Below, in pieces: positions 24,101 through 32,400 of a stretch of DNA of 64,000 bases (its first letter is position 1; each line of letters begins with the position of its first letter). The stretch covers positions 6,321,501-6,385,500 of the forward strand of contig NZ_CP082362.1 in NCBI RefSeq assembly GCF_020740535.1, in the 5' to 3' direction. The DNA is from Streptomyces profundus (lineage in GTDB: Bacteria; Actinomycetota; Actinomycetes; Streptomycetales; Streptomycetaceae). The notes under the pieces are model-generated. The model was not told where the DNA came from. It made no database searches and worked only from the letters and a program-made list of their open reading frames with translations. The translations under genes were made by a program, and so were the position numbers.

Positions 24101-27100
24101 GAGCGGGACGAGCCACGCCGTGCCGGCGTCTCGTCCTTCGGCATCAGCGGCACCAACGTGCATGTCGTCCTGGAGGAGGCCCCGGCCGAGGAGCCGGCCG
24201 AAGAGGCCGCCGAGTCCGCGGCGCCCGCCCGCCCCGATGTGCTGCCCTGGGTGTTCTCCGGGCGCGGCGAGCGGGCGGTGCCCGCGCAGGCGCGGCGGAT
24301 CGCCGCGTTCCTCCGGGACGGCGAGGGCCGCGACCCGCTCGACGTGGCCTGGTCGCTCGCCGCCACCAGGTCCGCCTTCGAACACCGCGCCGTGGTCGTG
24401 GGCGGCTCGGCCGGCGAGCTGCTCACCGGCGTCGACGCGGTGGCCTCCGGCGCCGCGCACCCAGGCGTCGTCACCGGCGCGGTGCGCGGCGACGACGGCA
24501 GGACCGGCGTGCTGTTCGCCGGCCAGGGCGCGCAGCGCCTCGGCATGGGGCGTGAGCTGTACGAGGCGTTCCCCGCGTTCGCCCGCGCCTGGGACGAGGC
24601 GAGCGCCGTGCTGAACGGGCTGCTGCCGGCCCCGCTCCACGAGGTCGTGTGGGGCGACGACGCGGCGGCGCTGGACGACACCCGGTGGGCCCAACCCGCG
24701 CTCTTCGTCTACGAGGTGGCGCTCTACCGGCTCGTCGAGTCCTGGGGTGTCCGCCCCGACTTCGTCGCCGGCCACTCGGTGGGCGAGATCGCCGCCGCGC
24801 ATGTCGCCGGGGTGCTCTCGCTCGCCGACGCCGCCCGGCTGGTGGCCGCGCGCGGCCGGCTGATGCGGGCGCTGCCCGAGGGCGGGGCGATGGTCGCCGT
24901 CGCCGCGCCCGAGGACGAGGTGCGCGCCGCGCTCGCGGGACACGAGTCGACCGCCGGCATCGCGGCCGTCAACGGCCCCGAGGCCACCGTGGTCTCCGGC
25001 GAGGAGGCGGTGGTCGTCGCCGTCGCCGAGCGGTTCGCCGCGCGGGGCGTGAAGACCCGCAGGCTGCGGGTGAGCCACGCGTTCCACTCCCCGCTGATGG
25101 AGCCGATGCTGGACGAGTTCCGCGCGGTCGTGGAGGGTCTGAGCTTCGGCGCCTCCACGCTGGGCGTGGTCTCCACCCTCACCGGCGAGCGGGCCACCGC
25201 CGACACCTGGGCCGACGCCGACTACTGGGTCCGGCATGTGCGGGAGCCGGTGCGGTTCGCCGACGCGGTCCGCGTCCTGGAGGGCGAGCGGGTGCGGCAC
25301 CTCGTCGAGGTCGGCCCCGACGGCACGCTCTCCGGGATGGCGGCGCAGTGCGTCTCCTCGCCGGACGCGGTCCGGCTCGCGGCGCTCGCCCGCAAGGACC
25401 GCGCCGAGCCAGGGGCGCTCGTCGAGGGGCTCGCCCACGCCTGGGTCGCCGGCGCCACGGTGGACTGGGCCGCGATCTGCGCCGACGGACAGCGCGTCGA
25501 ACTGCCCACCTACTCCTTCCAGGGCGACCGCTACTGGCTCAGCGCCCTGCCCGGCAGCGCCGGCTCCGTCACCGAGTTGGGGCTGCGGTCCGCCGGGCAC
25601 GCGCTGCTCGGCGCCGCGACCACCCTGGCCGACGGCCGGGGGGCGCTCCTCACCGGGCGGCTTTCCCCCGCCGCGCACCCGTGGGCCAGGGAGTCCCCGA
25701 TCGACGGGGTCCAGGTGCTGCCCGAGGCGGCGCTCCTGGACGTCCTGGTCCGCGCCGGCGACGAGGTCGGCTGCGACCGGATCGCGGAACTCACCGTCCA
25801 CACCCCGCTGGTCATCCCCGAACGCGGGGGAGTGCGACTCCAGATCGTCGTCGACGGCGCCGACGAGTCGGGCCTGCGCCCGTTCTCGCTGTACGGCGTC
25901 GGGGACGAAGAGGGGGACGGCGCGGCGGCCGACGCGGAGTGGACCCGGCACGCCACCGGCGTCCTCGGCACCGGCGGCGCCTCGCACGGTGCCGAGCTGG
26001 CCGCCTGGCCGCCGGCCGGCGCCGAGCCCGTCGACCTCGCCGAGGTCACGGCGCATGCCGGGGAAGCCGGGGAAGCCGGGGAAGGTATGGAGCCGCGGGA
26101 GCGCGTGGCCACCCTGCGCGCGCTCTGGCGGCACGGCGACGACGTCCTCGCCGAGGTGGTGCTGGCCGAGGGTGCCTCGACGGCCGGGTTCGGCCTTCAC
26201 CCCGCCCTGCTGGACGCCGTGTTGGGGCCGGTCGCCCGCTGGCGCGCCGACGGCCGCCAGGTGCGCCTCGTCGCCCTGCGGGACGCGGCGCTGCACGCCA
26301 CCGGCGCCACCGTGCTGCGGGTGCGCCTGGCCGCCCCGGGCGGCGACCAGGAGACGGTGACGGTCACCGTGGCGGACGGTGCCGGTCAACCCGTGCTGTC
26401 CGTCGACGCCCTGACGCTGAGCCCGGTGTCCGTCGAAGGACTCGGGCGGGCCACCGGCCACCACGACTCGCTGTTCACCCTGAACTGGGTGACGCTCCCC
26501 GAGCCGGCGGCGGCCACCGCCACCACGGCGACGGTGCGTGAGGTCGCCGACCTCGCGGCGCTCGCCGGGGGCGACCTGCCCGAACTGGTGGTCCACCCGG
26601 TCGCCACCGGCCTGGACGCCCAGGGCACGCTGCTCCGGGTGCTGCCGCTGATCCGCTCCTGGGTCGGCGCCGACCGGTTCCAGGGCGCCAGGCTGGTGTT
26701 CGTCACCCGCGCGGACGAACTCGCGCACGCGGCCGTCGCCGGCCTGCTGCGCTCCGCGCAGAACGAGCACGCCGACCGGCTGGTGCTGGTCGACAGCGAC
26801 ACCCACGGGGACGACGAGTCGGGCCTCGACCCGGTCGACGCCGGCCGGATCGCCGAGGTGCTGGCCACCGGGGAGAACCAACTGCGGCTGCGCGGCGGCA
26901 GGCTGCTGGCGCCCCGGCTGGCCAGGGCCCGCGTCGGCGGCGTCCCGACCCCGCCGGAGAGCGGCCCCTGGCGGCTCACCTCCCGTGCCGCCGGCACCCG
27001 GGGAGAGCTGGCGTTCGTCCCGCTGCCCGACGCCGGCCGGGAACCGCTCGGCGCGGGCGAGGTCCGCGTCGCGGTGCGCGCCGCCGGACTGACCCCGGCG

Positions 27101-29224
27101 GGCGCGGTACTGGGCCGGGCGGGCGCGGGTGTGGTGCTGGAGGCCGGCGCCGAGGTGACCGGACTCGCCCAGGGCGACCGGGTCTTCGGCCTGCTGCCCG
27201 ACGCCGTCGCCACCGAGGCCACCGCCGACCACCGCTGGCTGGTGCCCATCCCCGACGGCTGGTCCTTCGAGGAGGCGGCGGCGCTGCCCTGGCCGTTCCT
27301 CGTCGCCTGGTCGGCGCTGGTCGACGAGGCCGACATCGGCCCCGAGCACACCGTGCTGGTGCACGGCGGCTCCGGCGGGATCGGCATGGCGGCCGTGCAA
27401 CTCGCCCGCCATCTGGGCGCCGAGGTCTTCACCACCGCCTCGCCGGCCACCTGGGACGCGCTGCGCGAACTCGGCGTGGAGGACACCCACCTGGCGTCCT
27501 CCCACTCGCTGGACTTCCACCAGGAGTTCGCCGCCGCGACCGGCGGCAGGGGCTTCGACATCGTGCTCAACTCCCTCTCGGGGAAGGCCGTCAACGCCAC
27601 CCTGGACCTGATGCCGCGCGGCGGCCACTTCCTGGATCTGGGCGGCGACGACCAGTCGGGTGCCGTCACCCCGGCCCACTCGGGCGTCAGCTACCGGATG
27701 GTGGAGGCGCTCCCCGAGGAGTCGGGCGACCGGATCGGTCGGCGGCTGCGGGAGACGGTCGCGCTGCTGCGCGACGGCGCGCTGCGGTTCCCGCCCGTCC
27801 GGGCCCTGGACGTGCGACAGGCACCCGAGGCGCTGCGCCTCGCGGGCGACGCCGAACACACCGGCGAGGTCGTGCTGAGGCCGCGCGCCTGGGACCCCGA
27901 CGGCACCGTCCTGATCACGGGCGGCACCGGAACCCTGGGCAGCCTGCTCGCCCGCCATCTGGTGGCGACACACGGGCTGCGGCACCCGCTGCTGATCTCC
28001 CGTCGCGGCGACACCGCCGAGGGCGCCACCGAACTGGCCGCCTCGCTCAAGGAGTTGGGGGCCGAGCCGCGGATCGTCGCCTGTGACGCCGGCTCCAGGG
28101 AGGCGGTCGTCGAGCTGCTCGCCTCGATTCCCGCCGACCGGCCGCTGCGCGCCGTGGTCCACACCGCCGGCATCGTCGAGGACGGCCTGATCGAGTCCCT
28201 GACGGACGAGCAGGTCGAGCGGGTGCTGCGCGCCAAGGTCGACTCGGCCCGGCACCTGGACGAGCTGACGGCCGAGCTGGACCTGACGCACTTCGTCCTC
28301 TACTCCTCGGTCTCCGGGTTGTTGGGCGGCGTGGGGCAGGGCAACTACGCGGCGGCCAACGCCGTGCTCGACGCCCTGGCCGAGCGCCGGCGGGAACGCG
28401 GGCAGGCGGCCGTCTCCCTGGCCTGGGGCCTGTGGGAGGACGCCAGCGGCATGACGGGCGCGCTCGCCGACAGCGACCGGGCGCGCGTCGCCAGGGCCGG
28501 CCTGCGGCCCATGCCCGCCGGCGAGGCGCTGGCGCTCTTCGACGCGGCGCTCGCCCACGGCGCGCCCCTGGTGGCGCCGGTCCAGCTGGATCTGGCCACG
28601 GTCAGATCGGCCGCCGGCGGCCAGGTGGCGCCCCTGATGCGGGGTCTCGTCACGGCGCCGGCCCGGCGCACGGCCGGCGAGGGCAGCGCCGCCTCCCAGG
28701 CGGCCGAGCTGCGCGCCCGGCTGCTGGCCACGCCGGCCGCCGAGCGGCAGTCGGTGCTCACCGACCTGGTCAGGGAGCACGCCGCGGTCGTGCTCGGATT
28801 CCCGGACCTGACCCGGATCGACGCGGGGCAGCCCTTCAGGGACGCCGGGTTCGACTCCCTGACGGCCGTCGAGCTGCGCAACCGGCTGACCGTGGTCACC
28901 GGCGTGCGGCTGGCCGCCACCATGGTGTTCGACTACTCAAGGCCCGCCGAGCTGGCCGAGCACCTGCTGGGCGAGATGCTGGCCGACGTCGAAGAGCCGG
29001 CCGGCGCCGAACCCGGGGACCCGGTCGAGGCGGAGTTCCGTGCCGCCCTCGGCGAGGTCTCGATGGCGGCGTTCCGTGACGCCGGCGTGCTCGGCATCCT
29101 GCGCCGCCTGGTCGGACAGGAGGAGGCAGGGGAGCGCCAGGCCGAGCCGGTGGCCCGTGACTCCATCGCCACGATGGACGTCGCCGACCTGGTGAGCCGG
29201 GCCCTTCGGCGCGACAAGCCCTGA
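18110..29224 (+). CDS. Type I modular PKS, two modules: KS-AT-KR-ACP / KS-AT-DH(dead)-ER(decayed)-KR-ACP (PKS-4)
   Basis: This protein has 3704 residues. ATG 18110 follows CTGGAGAGA at the right distance and starts a coiled-coil docking helix. Module one has KS (40-465, Cys213), AT (Ser672, YASH 773-776, methylmalonyl), KR (1215-1400, LDD 1312-1314, Tyr1369, B-type) and ACP (Ser1536). Module two has KS (1597-2020, Cys1770), AT (Ser2223 in GHSVGE, HAFH 2323-2326, malonyl type, the only one seen here), DH (2485-2760), ER (2960-3240), KR (3262-3445, VED 3356-3358, Tyr3413) and ACP (Ser3583). The DH has Ser2529 where the catalytic His should be and lacks the YGPxF motif. The ER lacks the [12 protein letters not shown] segment and has Gly3179 for the Lys of EMGK. 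Only the KR should act, leaving a hydroxyl. The C-terminal docking region (IATMDVADLVSRAL) differs from those of PKS-1 to PKS-3 and should pair with PKS-5. Confidence 0.96.
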   Translation: MPNDASSPQNEEKLLDYLRRATLDLRRTQQELSAVQAREQEPIAIVGMACRYPGGVASPEDLWRLLSDGVDGVSPFPTDRGWDLDGLYDPDPDAHGKTYVQSGGFLEGVDQFDPALFGISPREALMMDPHQRLVMELAWETFERAGIDPLSTHGGDIGTFIGTNPLDYHLGETDTPEGDPGHRVTGSAPSIISGRIAYTFGLEGPAVTVDTACSSSLVALHLAVNALRLGDCSMALAGGVAVLSLPAGFVGFSHQRAMSKDGRCRAFSADADGMGMGEGAGMLLVERLSDARRKGHPVLAVVRGSAINQDGASNGLTAPNGPSQQRVIEAALANARLTADHIDAVEAHGTGTTLGDPIEAQAIIATYGQNRPADRPIWLGSLKSNVAHTQAAAGVGGVIKSVLAMRHGILPKTLHADQPSTKIDWDAGAVALLGAPTPWPDRGQPRRMGVSSFGVSGTNAHVILEQVTEELEPAPAADGAEPAALPEGTPVPWALSGHTPKALREQAGRLLNHLDDHPEEDLGAVAHALLTTRAALDHRAVAVGADHAELRRALRAIADDTPEAAENAAVGGVSEGIGQPVFVFPGQGSQWLGMAVELLDSTPRFAEEFHRAAAPVEALVDWSAQEVLRGPEDSEELARVDVVQPLLYVVMVALAGLWKSFGVRPGAVVGHSQGEIAAAVVAGALTPEDGARIVVIRSRLIRERLAGRGGMASVALGREATEELLARWDDRLTVAAANGSGSTVIAGETAAVDALIAACEAEEIRIRRIPVDYASHSPQVDEIAEELRAALADIRPRSCDVPFHSTVERGPIDTAGLDADYWVRNLRQPVEFADVVARLTETGQRVFVESSPHPVLMMAVAETAGADTLTVGSLRRGDGGLGRFLLSLGEAWSWGVDVDWSVLPLGGARRHVHLPTYAFQRQRYWAYDHAARDAVEGRAAGPVDQAEAEFWDAVERQDVRALSDALAFEGDELGGVLPALASWRRRRREQSALESWRYRIDWNPLPSTAVGRLTGTWLLALPADADQHAWAEGAAGAIEAHGAATARLTVPAGSGREELRRLVADAVTAVGDTPIAGVLSLLALDESPAPDVPAVTSGTLGNLALIQALGDEKVTAALWFATRGAVSVGAADPLTHPEQAATWGLGRAAATEYPHRWGGLVDLPESVDERSGARLAALLAGELGDPREDQVAVRAAGVHAARLTRMPRPGSTSDSGWRPPRGTVLITGGTGGIGGHVARWLAREGAEHLLLTSRRGADAPGAAELADELTALGARVTVAACDVADRSALAGLLADLPAELPLGAVFHTAGVLDDVILDTVTPESMGHVAAGKALAARHLHELTAGADLAAFVLFSSFASLLPNVGQGNYTAANNYLDALALHRRAEGLTATSVQWGSWGGGGLTEGELGERLSADGVPQMAPQLAIAGLARALGDDDGLVAVVDVDWNVAASPTSVSRIAPLITTIPEARRAFDGGEKAAAGQGTDLAVRLAALGDADRDRELADLVRTQAAMALGHADGEAVAGTRAFKDLGVDSMIAVNLRNSLSRTTGLPLPATLVFDHPTPNELAAFLKESLFGRSEQPRPAALPAAGTPDDDDPIAIVGMACRFPGGVTSPEDLWQLVAEGRDAIAEFPTDRGWDIDGIYDPDPEAPGKTYVREGGFLDDAGRFDAGFFGISPREALAMDPQQRLLLEVSWEALERAGLAPAALQGSPVGVFIGGGQRGYIPSDGELPEGTEGFLMTGNASSVMSGRISYTLGLEGPAVTVDTACSSSLVALHQAAQAVRQGECGMALVGGVTIVPDVDLFVEFSRQRGLAPDGRCKAFADTADGTAWAEGVGVLVVERLSSARAAGHPVLAVVRGSAVNQDGASNGLTAPNGPSQQRVIRQALANARLTPQEIDAVEAHGTGTSLGDPIEAQALMAVYGQDRADREPLWLGSVKSNIGHTQAAAGAASIIKMVMAMRSGSLPGTLHVDEPSSHIDWSAGQVELLTEARPWPERDEPRRAGVSSFGISGTNVHVVLEEAPAEEPAEEAAESAAPARPDVLPWVFSGRGERAVPAQARRIAAFLRDGEGRDPLDVAWSLAATRSAFEHRAVVVGGSAGELLTGVDAVASGAAHPGVVTGAVRGDDGRTGVLFAGQGAQRLGMGRELYEAFPAFARAWDEASAVLNGLLPAPLHEVVWGDDAAALDDTRWAQPALFVYEVALYRLVESWGVRPDFVAGHSVGEIAAAHVAGVLSLADAARLVAARGRLMRALPEGGAMVAVAAPEDEVRAALAGHESTAGIAAVNGPEATVVSGEEAVVVAVAERFAARGVKTRRLRVSHAFHSPLMEPMLDEFRAVVEGLSFGASTLGVVSTLTGERATADTWADADYWVRHVREPVRFADAVRVLEGERVRHLVEVGPDGTLSGMAAQCVSSPDAVRLAALARKDRAEPGALVEGLAHAWVAGATVDWAAICADGQRVELPTYSFQGDRYWLSALPGSAGSVTELGLRSAGHALLGAATTLADGRGALLTGRLSPAAHPWARESPIDGVQVLPEAALLDVLVRAGDEVGCDRIAELTVHTPLVIPERGGVRLQIVVDGADESGLRPFSLYGVGDEEGDGAAADAEWTRHATGVLGTGGASHGAELAAWPPAGAEPVDLAEVTAHAGEAGEAGEGMEPRERVATLRALWRHGDDVLAEVVLAEGASTAGFGLHPALLDAVLGPVARWRADGRQVRLVALRDAALHATGATVLRVRLAAPGGDQETVTVTVADGAGQPVLSVDALTLSPVSVEGLGRATGHHDSLFTLNWVTLPEPAAATATTATVREVADLAALAGGDLPELVVHPVATGLDAQGTLLRVLPLIRSWVGADRFQGARLVFVTRADELAHAAVAGLLRSAQNEHADRLVLVDSDTHGDDESGLDPVDAGRIAEVLATGENQLRLRGGRLLAPRLARARVGGVPTPPESGPWRLTSRAAGTRGELAFVPLPDAGREPLGAGEVRVAVRAAGLTPAGAVLGRAGAGVVLEAGAEVTGLAQGDRVFGLLPDAVATEATADHRWLVPIPDGWSFEEAAALPWPFLVAWSALVDEADIGPEHTVLVHGGSGGIGMAAVQLARHLGAEVFTTASPATWDALRELGVEDTHLASSHSLDFHQEFAAATGGRGFDIVLNSLSGKAVNATLDLMPRGGHFLDLGGDDQSGAVTPAHSGVSYRMVEALPEESGDRIGRRLRETVALLRDGALRFPPVRALDVRQAPEALRLAGDAEHTGEVVLRPRAWDPDGTVLITGGTGTLGSLLARHLVATHGLRHPLLISRRGDTAEGATELAASLKELGAEPRIVACDAGSREAVVELLASIPADRPLRAVVHTAGIVEDGLIESLTDEQVERVLRAKVDSARHLDELTAELDLTHFVLYSSVSGLLGGVGQGNYAAANAVLDALAERRRERGQAAVSLAWGLWEDASGMTGALADSDRARVARAGLRPMPAGEALALFDAALAHGAPLVAPVQLDLATVRSAAGGQVAPLMRGLVTAPARRTAGEGSAASQAAELRARLLATPAAERQSVLTDLVREHAAVVLGFPDLTRIDAGQPFRDAGFDSLTAVELRNRLTVVTGVRLAATMVFDYSRPAELAEHLLGEMLADVEEPAGAEPGDPVEAEFRAALGEVSMAAFRDAGVLGILRRLVGQEEAGERQAEPVARDSIATMDVADLVSRALRRDKP
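25562..27829 (+). other. Inactivated DH and ER domains inside PKS-4 module two
   Basis: In the DH, the usual WLADHAVGG region reads WARESPIDG, so Ser (codon 25694-25696) replaces the catalytic His, although the later Asp in HPALLD (codon at 26213) remains. The GYxYGPxF motif is replaced by a Glu/Gly-rich stretch. In the ER, the segment after AAGL (codon 27089) reads LTPAGAVLGRAGAGVV, about 17 residues shorter than sister ERs, with the substrate loop gone. The NADPH loop SGGIGMAAVQ is kept. The frame is intact, so this is decay within a working protein. Confidence 0.85.
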
Positions 29225-29245
29225 CCGACGCGGGGCACCCGATGT

Positions 29246-29273
29246 TCGGGCCCGGGAGACCCCCCGGGCCCGA
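29246..29273 (+). terminator. Hairpin between PKS-4 and PKS-5
   Basis: A perfect 11-base-pair inverted repeat (TCGGGCCCGGG, 6-base loop, CCCGGGCCCGA) lies 22 bases after the PKS-4 stop in a 234-base gap. It looks like a Streptomyces-type terminator without a T-run. It may stop or reduce read-through into PKS-5. The rest of the gap shows no gene, and I could not pick out a clear promoter. Confidence 0.6.
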
Positions 29274-29458
29274 CTCTGGGGTACGGCCCGGGGGCGGGTA
29301 CCGGGGTGGGCGCGGAGCGTGTCGCCAAGAATCGCCGAAGGGGCCACCCCGCCGCCCGGAGTGCCGAGTCGAAGAGCAACAAGCGCCCGATGGCCGGGAG
29401 ACGACCGCCGCGCGCACGGCCATCGACGTCACAGAAATGGGAAACGGAGATCACCGGC

Positions 29459-32400
29459 ATGACCACCTCCTCCGATGAGATCATCGAGGCACTTCGGGCA
29501 TCGCTCACCGAGAACGAGCAACTGCGCCAGCAGAACGAAGAGTTGATCGCCACCGCGCAGGAGCCGATCGCGATCGTGTCGATGAGCTGCCGGTTCCCCG
29601 GCGGCGCCGACTCCCCCGAAGAACTGTGGCGGTTCCTCCTCGACGAGGGGGACGCGGTCTCCGGCTTCCCGGACGACCGTGGCTGGCCGCGGAGCGAGGG
29701 CGAGGGCGCCTTCGTGCGGGGGGTGGACCGGTTCGACGCCGGGTTCTTCGGGGTCTCGCCCCGCGAGGCGCTCACCATGGACCCCCAGCAGCGGCTGCTG
29801 CTGGCCACCTCGTGGGAGGCCATGGAACGCGGCGGCCTGGTCCCCACCGAGCTGGTGAACAGCCTCACCGGCGTCTACCTGGGCGCGACGGCCACCACCT
29901 ACGGGCAGGGCGCCGAGGAGGAGATCAAGGGCAGCGAGGGCCACCTCGTCACCGGCGTCGGCATGTACTCCATCGCCGGCCGGCTCTCCTACACCTACGG
30001 CTTCCAGGGGCCGGCCGTCACCGTCGACACCGCCTGCTCCTCGTCGATGGTCGCCATCCACCAGGCGGTCCAGGCGCTGCGCGCGGGCGAGTGCGCCCTC
30101 GCCCTCGCCGGCGGGGCGACGGTGCTGGCCACGCCCGACATGTTCACCAGCATGAGCACCCTCGACGTGCTGACCTTCAGCGGCCGTTGCCGCTCCTTCG
30201 CCGCGGCGGCCGACGGCACCGCGTTCTCCGAGGGCGTCGGCGTGCTGGTCCTGGAACGGCTCTCCGAGGCCCGCCGCAACGGGCACCCGGTGCTGGCCGT
30301 GATCCGTGGCTCCGCGATCAACCACGACGGGCCGAGCAACGGGATGACCGCGCCCAACGGTCGCTCCCAGCGCAAGGTCATCCGGCAGGCGCTGGCCAAC
30401 GCCCGGCTGGCGCCCGAGGACGTGGACGTCGTCGAGGCGCACGGCACCGGCACCACGCTCGGCGACCCCATCGAGGCCCAGGCCCTGCTGGCCACCTACG
30501 GCCAGCGGCCGGCCGGCGCCGACCCGCTGTGGCTCGGCTCCATCAAGTCCAACATCGGCCACTCGCTGGCCGCCGCCGGCGTCGCGGGCGTCATCAAGAT
30601 GGTCCTCGCCCTGCGCAACGAGGTGCTGCCCAGGACGCTGCACGTCGACGAGCCGTCCCCGCACATCGACTGGAGCGCGGGCGAGGTGCGGCTGCTTGAG
30701 GAGGCCAGGCCCTGGCCCCGGGGCGACCAGCCGCGCCGCGTCGCCGTCTCCTCGTTCGGCATCAGCGGCACCAACGGTCACCTCATCATCGAGGAGGCGC
30801 CGTCAGCCCCCGCCCGGCCGGCCGACGCCGGAGGGGAAGCGGCCGACGCCACCCGCTGGCGCACCCCGGTCCAGCCGTGGCTGGTCTCCGCCAAGTCCGC
30901 CGAGAGCCTCGCGGCCCAGGCCGAGCGGCTCGCCGGATTCGCCGAGCCCCGCACCGACCTGGAGCCGGCCGCGGTCGCCAACGCGCTGGCCCGGCACCGC
31001 GTGGCCTTCGACCGGCGCGCCGTCGTGGTGGGCTCGACCACCGAGGAGTTCGTCGCCGGGCTGCGGGCGCTGGCCGCCGGCGAACCGGCCCCCCACGTGA
31101 CGGCGGGGACGGTCGGCAAGCCGGGCCGTGTCGCCTTCGTCTTCCCGGGGCAGGGCGCCCAGTGGGCCGGCATGGCGCACGAACTCCTCGACGCCTCCCC
31201 GGTGTTCGCCGCCGAGATCGCGCGCTGTGAGGAGGCGTTCGCCGCCGAGGTGCCCTGGTCGCTGACGGAGGTGCTGGCGCGGGCGCCCGGCGCCCCCGGG
31301 CTCGACCGGGTCGACGTCGTGCAACCCGTGTCGTTCGCCGTGATGGTCGCGCTGGCCGCGCTCTGGCGCGCGCACGGCGTCGAGCCGGCCGCCGTGGTCG
31401 GCCACAGCCAGGGCGAGATCGCCGCCGCCCATGTCGCCGGGGCGCTCAGCCTCAGGGACGCGGCGCGCGTCGTGGTGCGGCGCAGCGCCGCCATCACCAA
31501 GCTCGCCGGGCGCGGCGCCATGGCGTCGATCGGGGTCTCCCGCGACGCCGTCGCCCAGCGGATCGCCGCCTGGGAGGGGCGGCTGTCGCTCGCCGCGGTC
31601 AACGGGCCCAACTCGACCGTGGTGGCGGGCGATCCCGAGGCGCTCGAAGCGCTCGTCGCGGCCTGCGAGGCCGACGGGGTGCGGGCCCGCCGCATCGCCG
31701 TGGACTATGCCTCGCACTCCCCGCAGATCGAGGAGATCGAGGACGACCTCCGCCGCCAGCTGGCCGACGTCGAGCCCACCGAATCACCCGTGCTGTTCTG
31801 CTCCACCGTCACCGGCGAGCCCCTGGACACCGCCGGACTCGACGCCGACTACTGGTACCGCAACCTGCGCCGTCCGGTCGAGTTCCAGGCCGCCGTCGAC
31901 CATCTGCTGGCCGCTGGCTACGGCTCGTTCGTCGAGGTCAGCTCGCACCCGGTGCTGAGCCTCGGCCTGACGGAGACCGTCGAGCGGGCCGAGGCGAGCG
32001 CCGTGGTGCTGCCCACCCTCAAGCGGGACAACGGCGGCCCCACGCAGTTCTTCCTCGCGCTCGCCCAGGCCCACGCCCACGGCCTGCCGGTCGACTGGAC
32101 GCCGGCGCTGCCCGTCGCGCCCGCCGCCCTCGAAGTGCCCACCTACGCCTTCGCCAGGGACCGCTACTGGCTCTCCCCCTCAGGGCGGGTCGGCGACCTC
32201 GGCGCCGCCGGCATCGCCGAGGCCGGGCACCCGCTGCTCAGCGCGCTGCTCGCGCTCGCCGACGGCGACACCGTGGTCCTCACCGGCTGCCTGTCGCTGA
32301 CCGCCCAGCCGTGGCTTGCCGGGCACGCCGTGGAGGGCAGCGTGCTGCTGCCGGGCGCCGCCTTCGCCGAGCTCGCGGTCCGCGCCGGCGACGAGGTCGG

